Shown here: piece after piece, positions 34,822 to 42,841 of the stretch | Layout of the letters: each line of letters starts with the position of its first letter | Numbering within the stretch: position 1 is the first letter of the stretch | DNA from: an uncultured Acidimicrobiales bacterium | GTDB taxonomy: Bacteria > Actinomycetota > Acidimicrobiia > Acidimicrobiales > SZUA-35 | Assembly: GCA_938009905.1 (NCBI GenBank) | Contig: CALLGK010000277.1 | Span: forward strand, 1-47,831 | Direction: 5' to 3' | DNA length: 47,831 bases | Position numbers and translations under genes: made by a program | The notes under the pieces: generated by a model | Seen by the model: only the letters and a program-made list of their open reading frames with translations | What the model was told of the DNA's origin: nothing | The model's database searches: none

Positions 34822-35292
34822 ATGACGAATACGCCGAATATTGATGCAACCGACGGTGAGATACTCGCCGAGCTTCAGGCAGATGCTCGGCGATCCAACA
34901 AGGCCGTCGCCGCAGCAACCGGTATCGCTCCGTCGACGTCGCTGGTACGCATTCGCGAACTCGAGGCCGCCGGTGTGATCCGTGGCTACCACGCCGATGT
35001 CGATCCGAAGGCCCTCGGGCGTCACATCAGTGCGCTCGTGTCCGTTCGGCTTTCGCCGAAATCGGAACGCCTGGTCGAGCAGTTCGTTGATTCGCTCTGG
35101 GCACTCAATGAGGTCGCGGCCATCACCCTGCTCACCGGACCGGTTGACTTGCTGGTGGAACTCAGCGTCCGATCCATCGAGGATCTGCGATCGTTGGTTT
35201 TGGAAAACATCGCCAGCTTCGATGGCGTCAGCGATGAGCAAACCGTGATCGTGTTTGAGCATCGCCGCAAACGGGTCCTCAGCCAGCTGTAG
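34822..35292 (+). CDS. Lrp/AsnC family transcriptional regulator
   Basis: 156 residues from ATG 34822 with GAGAG just upstream. Residues 7-55 form the winged helix-turn-helix (IDATDGEILAELQADARRSNKAVAAATGIAPSTSLVRIRELEAAGVI), followed by GYHADVDPKALG linking to the RAM/AsnC ligand domain (ISALVSVRL..., VAAITLLTGPVDLLVELSV). The domain binds an amino acid and controls oligomer state. Divergent arrangement with the indolepyruvate-type oxidoreductase strongly suggests that it controls that gene in response to aromatic or branched amino acids, plus its own expression. Length is typical of the family. Confidence 0.93.
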   Translation: MTNTPNIDATDGEILAELQADARRSNKAVAAATGIAPSTSLVRIRELEAAGVIRGYHADVDPKALGRHISALVSVRLSPKSERLVEQFVDSLWALNEVAAITLLTGPVDLLVELSVRSIEDLRSLVLENIASFDGVSDEQTVIVFEHRRKRVLSQL

Positions 35293-35422
35293 CTGCGCGT
35301 GGCCTGGATGCAACAGTTGCCCGGTTCTGCCACGCGGACCTGAGCGTTCCAGCCTGGGGTTGTCGTTCGGTATTGGAGGAACGCTCGACCGATCGGAAGT
35401 CCCGATTCCGAGCGATCACCGG

Positions 35423-35540
35423 ATGGTGCGTACGATCGCCAGAACGTCGACTCTGGACGAAGTGACTGACGCGACGAGGGTCATCCACCGCTACGAACAT
35501 GACCTCTACAACGCTCGCAACCTGGACTTGGTTGAGGAGA
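35423..35540 (+). pseudogene. Fragment resembling the start of a SnoaL/NTF2-like protein
   Basis: The frame from ATG 35423 reads VIHRYEHDLYNARNLDLVEEM, the kind of helix that begins SnoaL/NTF2-like small cone-shaped domains. It then loses resemblance within 40 residues and continues in an unrelated frame. No full-length domain follows. I read it as a truncated remnant; a chance resemblance is possible. Confidence 0.35.
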
Positions 35541-35583
35541 TGGGAAGATCACTCGGGTCTGAAATGCCGAGCACACAACGGGA

Positions 35584-35626
35584 CCTTGGGGCTAGAGCGG
35601 CACTCTCCGGCCCAGGGTGGTTTTTT
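35584..35626 (+). terminator. Hairpin followed by T6, candidate intrinsic terminator
   Basis: CCTTGGG (35584-35590) pairs with CCCAGGG (35611-35617), with an inner AGAG/CTCT pair, and TGG-TTTTTT follows at 35618-35626. It is the only T6 run behind a stem that I noticed on the plus strand. It could end transcripts from the AsnC-type gene, 292 bases upstream. It overlaps the start of the fragment read as metallo-beta-lactamase-like. Confidence 0.4.
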
Positions 35627-35785
35627 CGTCGGCATCGGTGGGCCCAAGGACATGAAGTTGCCGTTCGCTCCCGCCGGGTTTCTCGCCGACGGGATGACTC
35701 CGCCCTGGCTGCCGGGTTGGGAGGTCATCGCAGCACCTGGGCACACCGATGACTCGACGCGTTTCTATCGCTCGACTTCCTCGAA
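35613..35785 (+). pseudogene. Fragment resembling a metallo-beta-lactamase-fold hydrolase
   Basis: Frame 35499-35873 contains GGFFVGIGGPKDM, then LPGWEVIAAPGHTDDSTRFY. The stretch PGxEVIxxPGHTxxS is the usual second metal-binding region of MBL-fold hydrolases, with the GHT histidine. The upstream HxHxDH motif and the C-terminal parts are missing, and the frame runs on into sequence antisense to sodX. This is best explained as the surviving middle of a decayed or deleted gene. Confidence 0.45.
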
Positions 35786-35791
35786 TGTCGC

Positions 35792-36133
35792 TCACCGACC
35801 GCTTGGACCGGACCGGGCCAACACGTGGGTCACGACTCCGACGATGGCGTTTGGCGACACTGGCCCAAAGTGACGGCTGTCTTGGCCGACCTGCTGATTG
35901 TCGCTCGACAATTCAAGACGGCCATCTGATTGGATCATCGCGACTCGTTTGCAGATCTCGATGTCTTTGTACGGATGAACCGCCACAACGAGCGAACCGG
36001 CACCTGGCTGTTTGTGCGGATCGATCAGCACGTACGTCTCCGGTGTCAACGTGGGCACCATCGATTCACCCGTGACGCGAAAACGCCGCCGCTTCCCCCG
36101 GGCCCAAGCCCAAAGTTCAACGACGGCGTTCAT
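35792..36133 (-). CDS. sodX: Nickel-type superoxide dismutase maturation protease (S26-like)
   Basis: 113 residues from ATG 36133 (a GTG three bases earlier is equally possible). A compact signal-peptidase-fold domain: RFRVTGESMVPTL holds the nucleophile Ser (about 24), CKRVAMI the general-base Lys (about 62) and LSSDNQQVGQDSRHFGPV the conserved strand after it. No transmembrane anchor is present, unlike real signal peptidases; this is typical of SodX, which trims the leader of NiSOD so that His1 can bind nickel. It lies directly downstream of the NiSOD gene, separated by about 100 bases with a strong hairpin. Its 3' end overlaps plus-strand gene debris. Confidence 0.88.
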   Translation of the reverse strand: MNAVVELWAWARGKRRRFRVTGESMVPTLTPETYVLIDPHKQPGAGSLVVAVHPYKDIEICKRVAMIQSDGRLELSSDNQQVGQDSRHFGPVSPNAIVGVVTHVLARSGPSGR

Positions 36134-36219
36134 CACGTTCGATCGATTCTTGTCGCTGAGAGACGTTCCCTCGTCATCACGCGAGGGAGTTTGTGAGCCC
36201 CAGCGAACAAACTCGAAGG

Positions 36220-36241
36220 TTCCTGAGCGTCAGCTCAGGAA
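36220..36241 (-). terminator. Perfect 9-bp hairpin at the sodN stop codon
   Basis: TTCCTGAGC (36220-36228) and GCTCAGGAA (36233-36241) pair perfectly around four bases (GTCA). The sodN stop codon lies within the structure, and T-rich bases (TTCGAGTTTGTT) follow on the minus strand. It should act as a partial terminator or processing stop between sodN and sodX, giving much dismutase and little protease. Confidence 0.65.
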
Positions 36242-36693
36242 GCCGTGTACCAAGGAACCTCGCGGCCCTTTGACTCCCAGAACATGTTGTGGATCGCTTC
36301 GATCTGGCTCATGAGTTCTTCACAGGCACCGATGTCGACGGAGGTCTTGCATGCGGACGCCTGCTTGGCTGCGTTCCAGAACGTGGTGTGAAGGTCTGGG
36401 TAGGCCTCGAGGTGGTTTGGCTTGAAGTAGTCGTGCCACAGGATGTTGAGCTCGCGCTTGGTGATCTCGGCCTGCTCTTCTTTGATGGCCACGAAACGGC
36501 TGAAGGTGTTGTGGGCGCCGTCAGCGCTCATGTCGAGGTCGACGATCTTCTTCGTCATCGACAGCACGGCCTCGGCGGCAATGCGGGCGCTGGACGGGTC
36601 GTACACACCACAGGGGCCGTCACAGTGGGCGTCGGCAACAGGAGCCGGCACGCACCGATCAAAGGCAGCAAGCAGTCGGTGAGAAAGGGTCAT
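36235..36693 (-). CDS. sodN: Nickel superoxide dismutase precursor
   Basis: 152 residues from ATG 36693, with GAGGAG eight bases upstream. A 22-residue leader (MTLSHRLLAAFDRCVPAPVADA) precedes the nickel hook HCDGPCGVYDP: after cleavage His1, Cys2 and Cys6 bind Ni, and Tyr9 gates the site. The body is the expected four-helix bundle (AAEAVLSMTKKIVDL, ITKRELNILWHDYFKP, CEELMSQIEAIHNMFWESKG). The enzyme converts superoxide to oxygen and peroxide in the cytoplasm. The mature length of about 130 is slightly longer than the 117 of Streptomyces. Neighbouring sodX supplies the protease. In Streptomyces this gene is regulated by the nickel sensor Nur; no box was identified here. Confidence 0.95.
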   Translation of the reverse strand: MTLSHRLLAAFDRCVPAPVADAHCDGPCGVYDPSSARIAAEAVLSMTKKIVDLDMSADGAHNTFSRFVAIKEEQAEITKRELNILWHDYFKPNHLEAYPDLHTTFWNAAKQASACKTSVDIGACEELMSQIEAIHNMFWESKGREVPWYTAS

Positions 36694-36774
36694 TGAACGC
36701 TCCTCGTTCGGGGATGAATGGCGACAGTGACGCCGCTGGAGCGGATCGTAGCTCTCCCAGTAGGGTCGACCCAC

Positions 36775-37203
36775 ATGGGAGCAGAAGTTGGTCCAGATCC
36801 GGCGTCAGTTGCAGCGGCGATGTACGAGCGTGATCGGGCCAGCCAGCACCTTGGCATCGAGCTCATCTCTGTTGAGATTGGGCGGGCTGTGCTCTCGATG
36901 TCGGTCTTGCCCGCGATGGTGAACGGGCTCGATGTGTGCCATGGAGGCTTCCTGTTCACGTTCGCCGATTCAGCCATGGCCTTTGCGTCAAACGCTGCCA
37001 ACGAGCGAGCCTTCGCCAGCCATGCCGATATCGACTTCGTGAACCCGGCACCCCTCGGCACGGTTCTGACCGCAACGGCAACCACCGTTGTCGAACGGGG
37101 CAAGCTGAGCATTCATGATGTAACGATTGTCGACGCAGACGGCACGACGATCGCCGTCATGCGCGGGCGCACACTCACCGTTGGTGGCGCCGTCGTCCAC
37201 TAA
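36775..37203 (+). CDS. PaaI-like hotdog-fold acyl-CoA thioesterase
   Basis: 142 residues from ATG 36775; the ORF track start at 36718 would run into the sodN promoter. Hotdog fold with LGIELISVEIGRAVLSMSV, then NGLDVCHGGFLFTFADSAMAFASN, in which the HGG turn and the Asp of FADSAMAFA form the PaaI-type active site, and the strand RAFASHADIDFVNPAPLGTVLTATA. The family hydrolyses (hydroxy)phenylacetyl-CoA and related stalled thioesters to free CoA. No other paa gene is in the window, so a general housekeeping thioesterase is as likely as phenylacetate catabolism. Divergent from sodN, and 32 bases before the amidase gene, with which it may be co-transcribed. Confidence 0.88.
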   Translation: MGAEVGPDPASVAAAMYERDRASQHLGIELISVEIGRAVLSMSVLPAMVNGLDVCHGGFLFTFADSAMAFASNAANERAFASHADIDFVNPAPLGTVLTATATTVVERGKLSIHDVTIVDADGTTIAVMRGRTLTVGGAVVH

Positions 37204-37235
37204 GCACATTTGGCAACCAGTGCTAGCTTCCGACC

Positions 37236-38714
37236 ATGGGTGTTGATGCCGCGGCCCTCCGGGCCATGACCGCTACAGAAACCGCTGCCGCCATTGCCTC
37301 TGGAACGGTGTCGGCCACCGACGCCGTCGAGGCAAGTTTGAGCCGCATCGACGAGCTCGACGGGGAACTCAACGCCGTCTGCGTTCGGCTGGATGACCAG
37401 GCCCGAGAGGCTGCCTCCGCCGCAGACGCCAAGAAAGCGGCGGGCGAGCCGCTCGGCCCGCTCCACGGTGTGCCCATGACCATCAAAGAGGGCATCGACA
37501 TTGCCGGCACGCCCTCGACCTGGGGTTTCGCAGACCGAGCCAACCACTCGGCGGACCACGACGCCACGGTCGTGTCGCGGCTCAAGGCGGCCGGAGCAAT
37601 CTGCGTTGGTAAGACAAACGTGCCGGTCGCGCTCGCCGACTGGCAGTCCAACAACCCGGTGTACGGCCGCACACGTAATCCGTGGGACACCGATCGGACA
37701 CCCGGCGGCTCATCTGGCGGCAGCGCTGTCTCGCTGGCCGCTGGATATGTGAGCGTGGAGGTCGGCAGCGACATCGGCGGTTCGCTTCGAGATCCGGCGC
37801 ACTTCTGCGGCGTCACCGCCCACAAGCCGACATACGGCATCGTGCCCCTGACGGGCCACGCCCTCGATACCAACCTGCGCCCCGTCGACCTCAGCGTCGT
37901 CGGGCCAATGGCTCGGTCGGCTGCCGACTTGCCGATGCTTCTCGATCTCATGGCCGGTCCAGACGGGTCTGAGGCCACCGGATATCGGCTTGAGCTGCCT
38001 CCGCCCCGACGAGGATCGCTCTTCGGACTTCGGGTTGCCGTTGTCACCGAAGAATCGGTGTGTGCCGTGTCGCCAGACGTGCAAGCGTCGATTCGCGCCG
38101 CGGCTGATGCTGCGGCCGAACAGGGTGCCCATGTCGAGACGGTGACGCTGCCGGTTGACACCGCGTACTCCCACGACGTCTACATTCGGCTGCTTCGATC
38201 GGCGATACCGGCTGGTCATAGTGCAGCGGACGCCGAGAAAATCAGAGCACAGGCTCTTCGAGAGGCAACAAGCCCAAACACCACAACATGGCGCACCAGG
38301 GTGAACCTCGCATCAACCATGCCGCACAGCGAGTGGATGGCTGCCGACCTTGAACGCTCTGAGCTCAGACGTGCATGGGCCGCCTTCTTCGACCAATACG
38401 ACGTTGTGCTCTGCCCTGCTGCGCCAACACCGGCCTGGCCTCACGACGACGCTGACCGATTCGATCGGACAATCGACATCGGCGACAGCCGAACGATTGG
38501 CTACTACGAGCAGCTCTTCTGGGCTGGTATCTCGACGCTTGTCTACTTGCCATCCACCGTTATCGCCGGAGCTCCAAACGAGTCTGGGCTTCCGATCGGA
38601 CTGCAATTGATCGGGCCACACTTCGGCGATCGCACCACGATGCAGGCGGCGATATCGCTGGAGTCTGCGCTCAGCGCAGCAGGCACCGGCGGCTATCGTG
38701 CCCCACTGCCCTAG
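37236..38714 (+). CDS. Amidase-signature family amidohydrolase
   Basis: 492 residues. The amidase-signature Ser-cisSer-Lys triad is complete: Lys in GVPMTIKEGIDIAG, the glycine/serine core TPGGSSGGSAVS and the nucleophile region GSDIGGSLRDPAHFCGVTAHKPT. The upstream KTNVPVALADWQSNNPVYGRT segment is also typical. Members hydrolyse carboxamides such as aliphatic amides, indoleacetamide or the Gln of misacylated tRNA. GatA is unlikely, since no gatB/gatC are near and a C-terminal WAGISTLVYLPSTVIAGAP stretch fits the general amidases. No signal peptide. Only five bases separate it from the convergent GGDEF-EAL gene. Confidence 0.92.
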   Translation: MGVDAAALRAMTATETAAAIASGTVSATDAVEASLSRIDELDGELNAVCVRLDDQAREAASAADAKKAAGEPLGPLHGVPMTIKEGIDIAGTPSTWGFADRANHSADHDATVVSRLKAAGAICVGKTNVPVALADWQSNNPVYGRTRNPWDTDRTPGGSSGGSAVSLAAGYVSVEVGSDIGGSLRDPAHFCGVTAHKPTYGIVPLTGHALDTNLRPVDLSVVGPMARSAADLPMLLDLMAGPDGSEATGYRLELPPPRRGSLFGLRVAVVTEESVCAVSPDVQASIRAAADAAAEQGAHVETVTLPVDTAYSHDVYIRLLRSAIPAGHSAADAEKIRAQALREATSPNTTTWRTRVNLASTMPHSEWMAADLERSELRRAWAAFFDQYDVVLCPAAPTPAWPHDDADRFDRTIDIGDSRTIGYYEQLFWAGISTLVYLPSTVIAGAPNESGLPIGLQLIGPHFGDRTTMQAAISLESALSAAGTGGYRAPLP

Positions 38715-38719
38715 CCGGG

Positions 38720-41263
38720 TCAGCTGGCCTTGGAGGTCGCAGCGTCACTTGCTGTGAGATTGCGTGACTTCGCCAGGGTGTCGCCATCGATGGGCCGGGA
38801 GAAGTGGAAGCCCTGCACGATACGGAGGCCTGCCTTGAGCACGAGGTCGAGATCGGCCTGACTCTCGACACCTTCGACGATCAGCTCTACACCGAGGCCG
38901 TCAGCAATCGAGACGAGCCCCTCGAGCACGTGGCGCTCTCGACTGGTCGCGTTCTTGATGAACGGTCGACCGATCTTGAGACTGTCGACCTCGAGGGCGG
39001 CAAGGTCAGCGAGGGCCGTGCGGCCGACGCCGAACTGATCAAGTGAGATTCGCACGCCTCGCGACCGCAGCTGTCGAATGGTCGAAATCGTGGTGGCACT
39101 GTCGTCGTACACGAGACTCTCGGCTCGCTCCAGCACCAGTCGACGGGGCTCAAGGTGCGCCTCAACCAGCGCATCAGCGACCCAGTCGGCGAACCCGGGA
39201 TCGGTGTAGTGCTCGTTTACGGTGTTGACGCTGAGGAACCATGTTGCAGCTGCGTCGCTCTGTCGTGACCACTCAGAGAGTGCCTTGGCTCCTGTCTCCA
39301 GTGCCCAGCGATCAATCGCCGGCATCAGACCAAGCTCGTTGGCCAGCGGCAGAAACTCACCGGGCGATACGAGGCCCTGCTTGGGGTGATGCCACCGCAC
39401 GAGTGCCTCAACACCGACGATGTCAGACGTCGAACCCTCAACGATCGGCTGGTAGTGAAGCTCAAGCTCACCGTCTTGGACGGCCTGACGCAGGGCGACC
39501 TCTTGCGAGAGGCGGTCAACCGTTGCGGCCCGCATCGTGTAATCGAACTCGACAATGCCGGCATCTTCCGTCGTCTTCGCCTGATACATCGCCTTGTCAG
39601 CGTTGCGCAGCAGTGAGTCTGGCTCGACGTCGCCACCGGCAACAACGAAACCGATCGAAGCTGAGATCTCCATCTCGATGTCGCCGATGACCGTCGGCTG
39701 GTTGATGGCCTCGTAGTACCGGTGAGCTGCCTTCCGAGCCATCGGCTGGTCGAGCACACCCGTACACACCACAACGAACTCGTCGCCACCGAGGCGAGCA
39801 ACGGTGTCGCCAGTGCGGCAAACCTTGCGAAGGCGATCGGCCACTTCGATCAGCATCTGGTCGCCGGCCTCATGGCCGTAGGTGTCGTTGACCGCTTTGA
39901 ACTTGTTGAGGTCAACGAACATCACAGCGATCTGATCGCCGATCTCGGAGGCGTTGTCGACCGCAAGCCGAAGCTGGTTGATGAGGTGGGCGCGGTTTGG
40001 AAGGCCGGTCAGTTCGTCGTACAAGGCCCGACGGTGAAGCTCGAAGCGGGTTCGACGCTCGTCACTGATGTCTTCAACCTGGATCAGCAGGTGCTTCGTG
40101 CCGTCACCAGCATCGATGGTGGCCACCGACTCTCGCATCCATACGGCGCTTGCGTTCAGGGTGCGGTAACGACGCTCGGACTGCGTTGGACCGGTGCCGC
40201 TACGGACCGTCTTGAGCACCTCGCCGGTAGCGGTGCGGTCCTGGGCGTCAATGAGGTCGAGGAAGGTCATACCGGCCATCTCCTCTGGCAGGTACCCGAG
40301 CTTGCTAGCGAACCGGGGATTCACCATGAGGATCTCTCCCCGCTCATCCACCTCAACCACACCCATCGGCGCGTGAGCAAAGCTGGCGGAGAAGCGAGAG
40401 ATGGCGGCCTGCCGGGCGGAAGCCACGACGTCTCGTTCGTTGTGGAAGCGGTCGATACGACGCACGACCAGCCAAGCGCCGAAGGCTGCAACCAACGTGG
40501 CGAGGCCGCCGGCCAACACCATGAGGGAGAGCTCGCGTGAAGACGATTGCGCGGCCGCCGTGGCGCCATCTGGAGACGACAGGATCAGCTGCGCCTCCTC
40601 GCCAAAGAGCTCGACGTTTCGGCGCGTCTCCAGTGCGTCTGCCGGCGTCCGGTAGACGTTCTGGCCGAGCCGGTCGAGACTGGGATTGAGCGGCTGTGCG
40701 TCTGCTTGACCGGGGAAGTCAACGATCTGGATCTCGTAGCCATCGGCCAGCGGTGGGCTCGCAAGAATGGCGTTGATGTCGACGACAGCAGCGGCTGACC
40801 GGCCGCTCTCCGACTCGCTGAAAAGCCGGTACGTGACCGTGCCGACCCACCGCCCCTCGTTGGTCGGCGTGAGGCCTTGCACCGAACCAGGAACCGTCTC
40901 TGTTCCGAGCTCGCCGTCCGGCAACACGAGCTCTGTCGACTGGTAATCCGAGAGGGCCACTGCACGAACGACTCCGTCGCGGCCAAAGGCATCCACGTCG
41001 GTGACAAGATCATCGAGGGTGACGTCGGTGCCTTCGAGCTCCAAAACCGTCTGCAGCAGTGCTTCGATGCGCTCAGACTCGCGTCGCACAACCTCAGCTC
41101 GGGTGTCTGCGGCTGCGCTGAACTGCGTCACATCCGAGCGAAGGCTTGCGGCGTTGCGCTCGGCGAGCTCGCTGGAGAGCCCTGAGGCCAGCTGCACGGT
41201 CAGCGTGAGGCCGAGAGCCACAACGATGGCCGGCAACAGCCGGTGAAAGCGCTGGAAGATCAC
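38720..41263 (-). CDS. PAS-GGDEF-EAL sensor protein with degenerate EAL site
   Basis: 847 residues. TM1 (about 10-28) and TM2 (about 245-267) bracket an extracytoplasmic sensor, CHASE-like in position and length. A PAS domain follows (about 290-405: FAHAPMGVVEVDERGEILMVNPRFASKLGY), then GGDEF (about 412-565; intact GGDEF at 492-496, RTGD inhibitory site at 483-486) and EAL (about 585-835). EAL itself is intact (VGVEALVRW, Glu 619), but the DDFG motif is DQFG (Gln 743), GYSS is replaced by GRTA, and LKID reads LKIG. Those changes affect a metal-binding aspartate, so phosphodiesterase activity is doubtful while cyclase activity should be intact. Likely a net cyclic-di-GMP producer, subject to product feedback. 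Downstream of the DUF3179 gene. Confidence 0.93.
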   Translation of the reverse strand: MIFQRFHRLLPAIVVALGLTLTVQLASGLSSELAERNAASLRSDVTQFSAAADTRAEVVRRESERIEALLQTVLELEGTDVTLDDLVTDVDAFGRDGVVRAVALSDYQSTELVLPDGELGTETVPGSVQGLTPTNEGRWVGTVTYRLFSESESGRSAAAVVDINAILASPPLADGYEIQIVDFPGQADAQPLNPSLDRLGQNVYRTPADALETRRNVELFGEEAQLILSSPDGATAAAQSSSRELSLMVLAGGLATLVAAFGAWLVVRRIDRFHNERDVVASARQAAISRFSASFAHAPMGVVEVDERGEILMVNPRFASKLGYLPEEMAGMTFLDLIDAQDRTATGEVLKTVRSGTGPTQSERRYRTLNASAVWMRESVATIDAGDGTKHLLIQVEDISDERRTRFELHRRALYDELTGLPNRAHLINQLRLAVDNASEIGDQIAVMFVDLNKFKAVNDTYGHEAGDQMLIEVADRLRKVCRTGDTVARLGGDEFVVVCTGVLDQPMARKAAHRYYEAINQPTVIGDIEMEISASIGFVVAGGDVEPDSLLRNADKAMYQAKTTEDAGIVEFDYTMRAATVDRLSQEVALRQAVQDGELELHYQPIVEGSTSDIVGVEALVRWHHPKQGLVSPGEFLPLANELGLMPAIDRWALETGAKALSEWSRQSDAAATWFLSVNTVNEHYTDPGFADWVADALVEAHLEPRRLVLERAESLVYDDSATTISTIRQLRSRGVRISLDQFGVGRTALADLAALEVDSLKIGRPFIKNATSRERHVLEGLVSIADGLGVELIVEGVESQADLDLVLKAGLRIVQGFHFSRPIDGDTLAKSRNLTASDAATSKAS

Positions 41264-41326
41264 ACCGGTCTATCGACCCGGAATTTTGGCCCCTTGAGAA
41301 GGGTTTGCGAAACGCTGGACAGTGTA

Positions 41327-41341
41327 GTGACTAGTAGTCAC
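41327..41341. promoter_or_regulatory. 15-bp palindrome upstream of the third GGDEF-EAL gene
   Basis: GTGACTA-G-TAGTCAC is a perfect odd-centred palindrome abutting the DUF3179 stop codon and 64 bases before the GGDEF-EAL start. It is too tight to form a good RNA hairpin, so a DNA-binding site is more likely than a terminator. No regulator can be named. Confidence 0.4.
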
Positions 41342-42841
41342 CTAGTTCGTAGGCCACGTCGCCGTTTCAGGATGGTTCGAGAACCAGGCGAACCAGAACG
41401 ACTGCTCTGCAGCAAGCTGTTCCAACCCGAGGTCGTTCACGACGTTTTCGTCAACTTCGTCGCCGCTCGAACCAGAGAGATCGGCATCTGCGGCGTCGTA
41501 CACACGAGCACCGGCAGAGGTCGGGACGACAACAACTCTCAGGTCACCAACTTCGAACCATCGGGCCGGACCATCAACCAGCGCCGCGATCTCAATGGCG
41601 AGCGACTCGTCACCACTCTCGATGCCAATCATCGGGCTCTTCAGGGGAAAGGTGTCTGGCGTGTCGAGGATCGGGAACCAAACGTCTGGGTTGTCGTAGT
41701 AGTTCTGATAGGCCGTGCCTGGCGTGTAGTCGTAAGCAATCGGCGGTCGCTCTGGATCATCAAAGAAAATCGGCTCAGGGAACGTGAGAGTCTCGGTGTC
41801 TGGGTGCTCCTCGAGCCAGCCTTCCCACGTCGCCGTGACGGTTGGGTACTGAACGAGCTCTACCCCGTTGAGCTCGCCGGCGAAACCAACGCCTTGCAAG
41901 TGGCGCCACAGCGTGTCGGTCTGGCGGTCAACCATGACTTTGTTGGAGTTGGCGAGCAGCCCGCTTGTTTCGAAGTCGATCACTTGCCCTTCGACCCGCC
42001 GATCAAACGTGAGGCCTGACTGACAGAGCGTGCAGTAGACCACCGAGATCGGGATGCCGGCGACCGTGTCGTTGGCGAGCTCGTGACGAGCCAAAATCCG
42101 CAACGGATAGGCCACCGCGACACCGTCGATCTCAACCCCAAGAATGAGCTCATCCGGAGTCATCCAGTCGGCGTCAGCTGCCGGAATACGCTCCTGGTCA
42201 TTGAGTTCTGGGATACCACCACGCGGTGCACCGCCCCAGTGGATCAGCGCCAGCTCTGCATCGGATTCAACGCTGTCGAGCAGGGCGACAAACTCCTCGT
42301 CTGGCCGCTCGTACAGCGCAAGCTTGAAGGCTCGGTAGCCGGGAGCGGGCTCGATCTCCGCGCCCTGAAGCCACGAGCCGAAGATCGTGAAGTCGGTCCT
42401 CACGTTGCCGGTTGGTTCGATGCCGGTAAAGCTCTGCAGTGCTTCGCCCAGGGGTTCGGTGAGCGGACTTGAGTTGCCAAGCCGCAGCAAGTCAATCAGG
42501 TATGGGACGTAGCCAACGTCGCCTGACTTTTGCATGAGCCCGACGAACTCGATCGCCTGGTTGGTACCGCGTTGGTCCAGGTAGAGGGCAATGCCGTCAA
42601 CGAGTGCAACCTCTTCTTCTGCGCTTAGCCCTGGGCCGAGGTCTGGTTCACCGATGACCGGGCCATCAGCGACGGTTGAGCCACCCTCATCGGTGGACTG
42701 CGACGACTCAGTGGTAGCCGTATCGTCGGTATCAGCTGGCCCCGACGTCGTGCCGTCAGACAAAGCAGTGCCGTCAGACGAGCATGCAGCCGCCAGCATG
42801 ACCAGGGCAACCAGGATGCCGCCGAGCCGCTGACTGCTCAC
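41342..42841 (-). CDS. DUF3179 family lipoprotein
   Basis: 499 residues from GTG 42841, which shares GTGA with the upstream livM stop; the 593-residue ORF is a frame extension. Lipoprotein signal SQRLGGILVALVMLAAACSS (lipobox AAAC), then a Ser/Thr/Asp linker of about 45 residues. The DUF3179 domain (about 225-480) is recognised by DWMTPDELILGVEIDGVAVAYPL, HELANDTVAGIPISVVYCTLCQSG, FETSGLLANSNKVMVDRQTDTLW and the later PFxxPxF-type strands. The VxYCxLC cysteine pair is the family hallmark; function is unknown. Translational coupling to a Liv-type permease is unexpected and makes the two co-expressed, perhaps as a surface accessory of the importer; inference only. Confidence 0.9.
   Translation of the reverse strand: MSSQRLGGILVALVMLAAACSSDGTALSDGTTSGPADTDDTATTESSQSTDEGGSTVADGPVIGEPDLGPGLSAEEEVALVDGIALYLDQRGTNQAIEFVGLMQKSGDVGYVPYLIDLLRLGNSSPLTEPLGEALQSFTGIEPTGNVRTDFTIFGSWLQGAEIEPAPGYRAFKLALYERPDEEFVALLDSVESDAELALIHWGGAPRGGIPELNDQERIPAADADWMTPDELILGVEIDGVAVAYPLRILARHELANDTVAGIPISVVYCTLCQSGLTFDRRVEGQVIDFETSGLLANSNKVMVDRQTDTLWRHLQGVGFAGELNGVELVQYPTVTATWEGWLEEHPDTETLTFPEPIFFDDPERPPIAYDYTPGTAYQNYYDNPDVWFPILDTPDTFPLKSPMIGIESGDESLAIEIAALVDGPARWFEVGDLRVVVVPTSAGARVYDAADADLSGSSGDEVDENVVNDLGLEQLAAEQSFWFAWFSNHPETATWPTN

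Noticed and set aside
37223-38161. 312-residue minus-strand ORF
   Set aside because: Antisense to the amidase; Ser/Ala/Pro-rich shadow without motifs.
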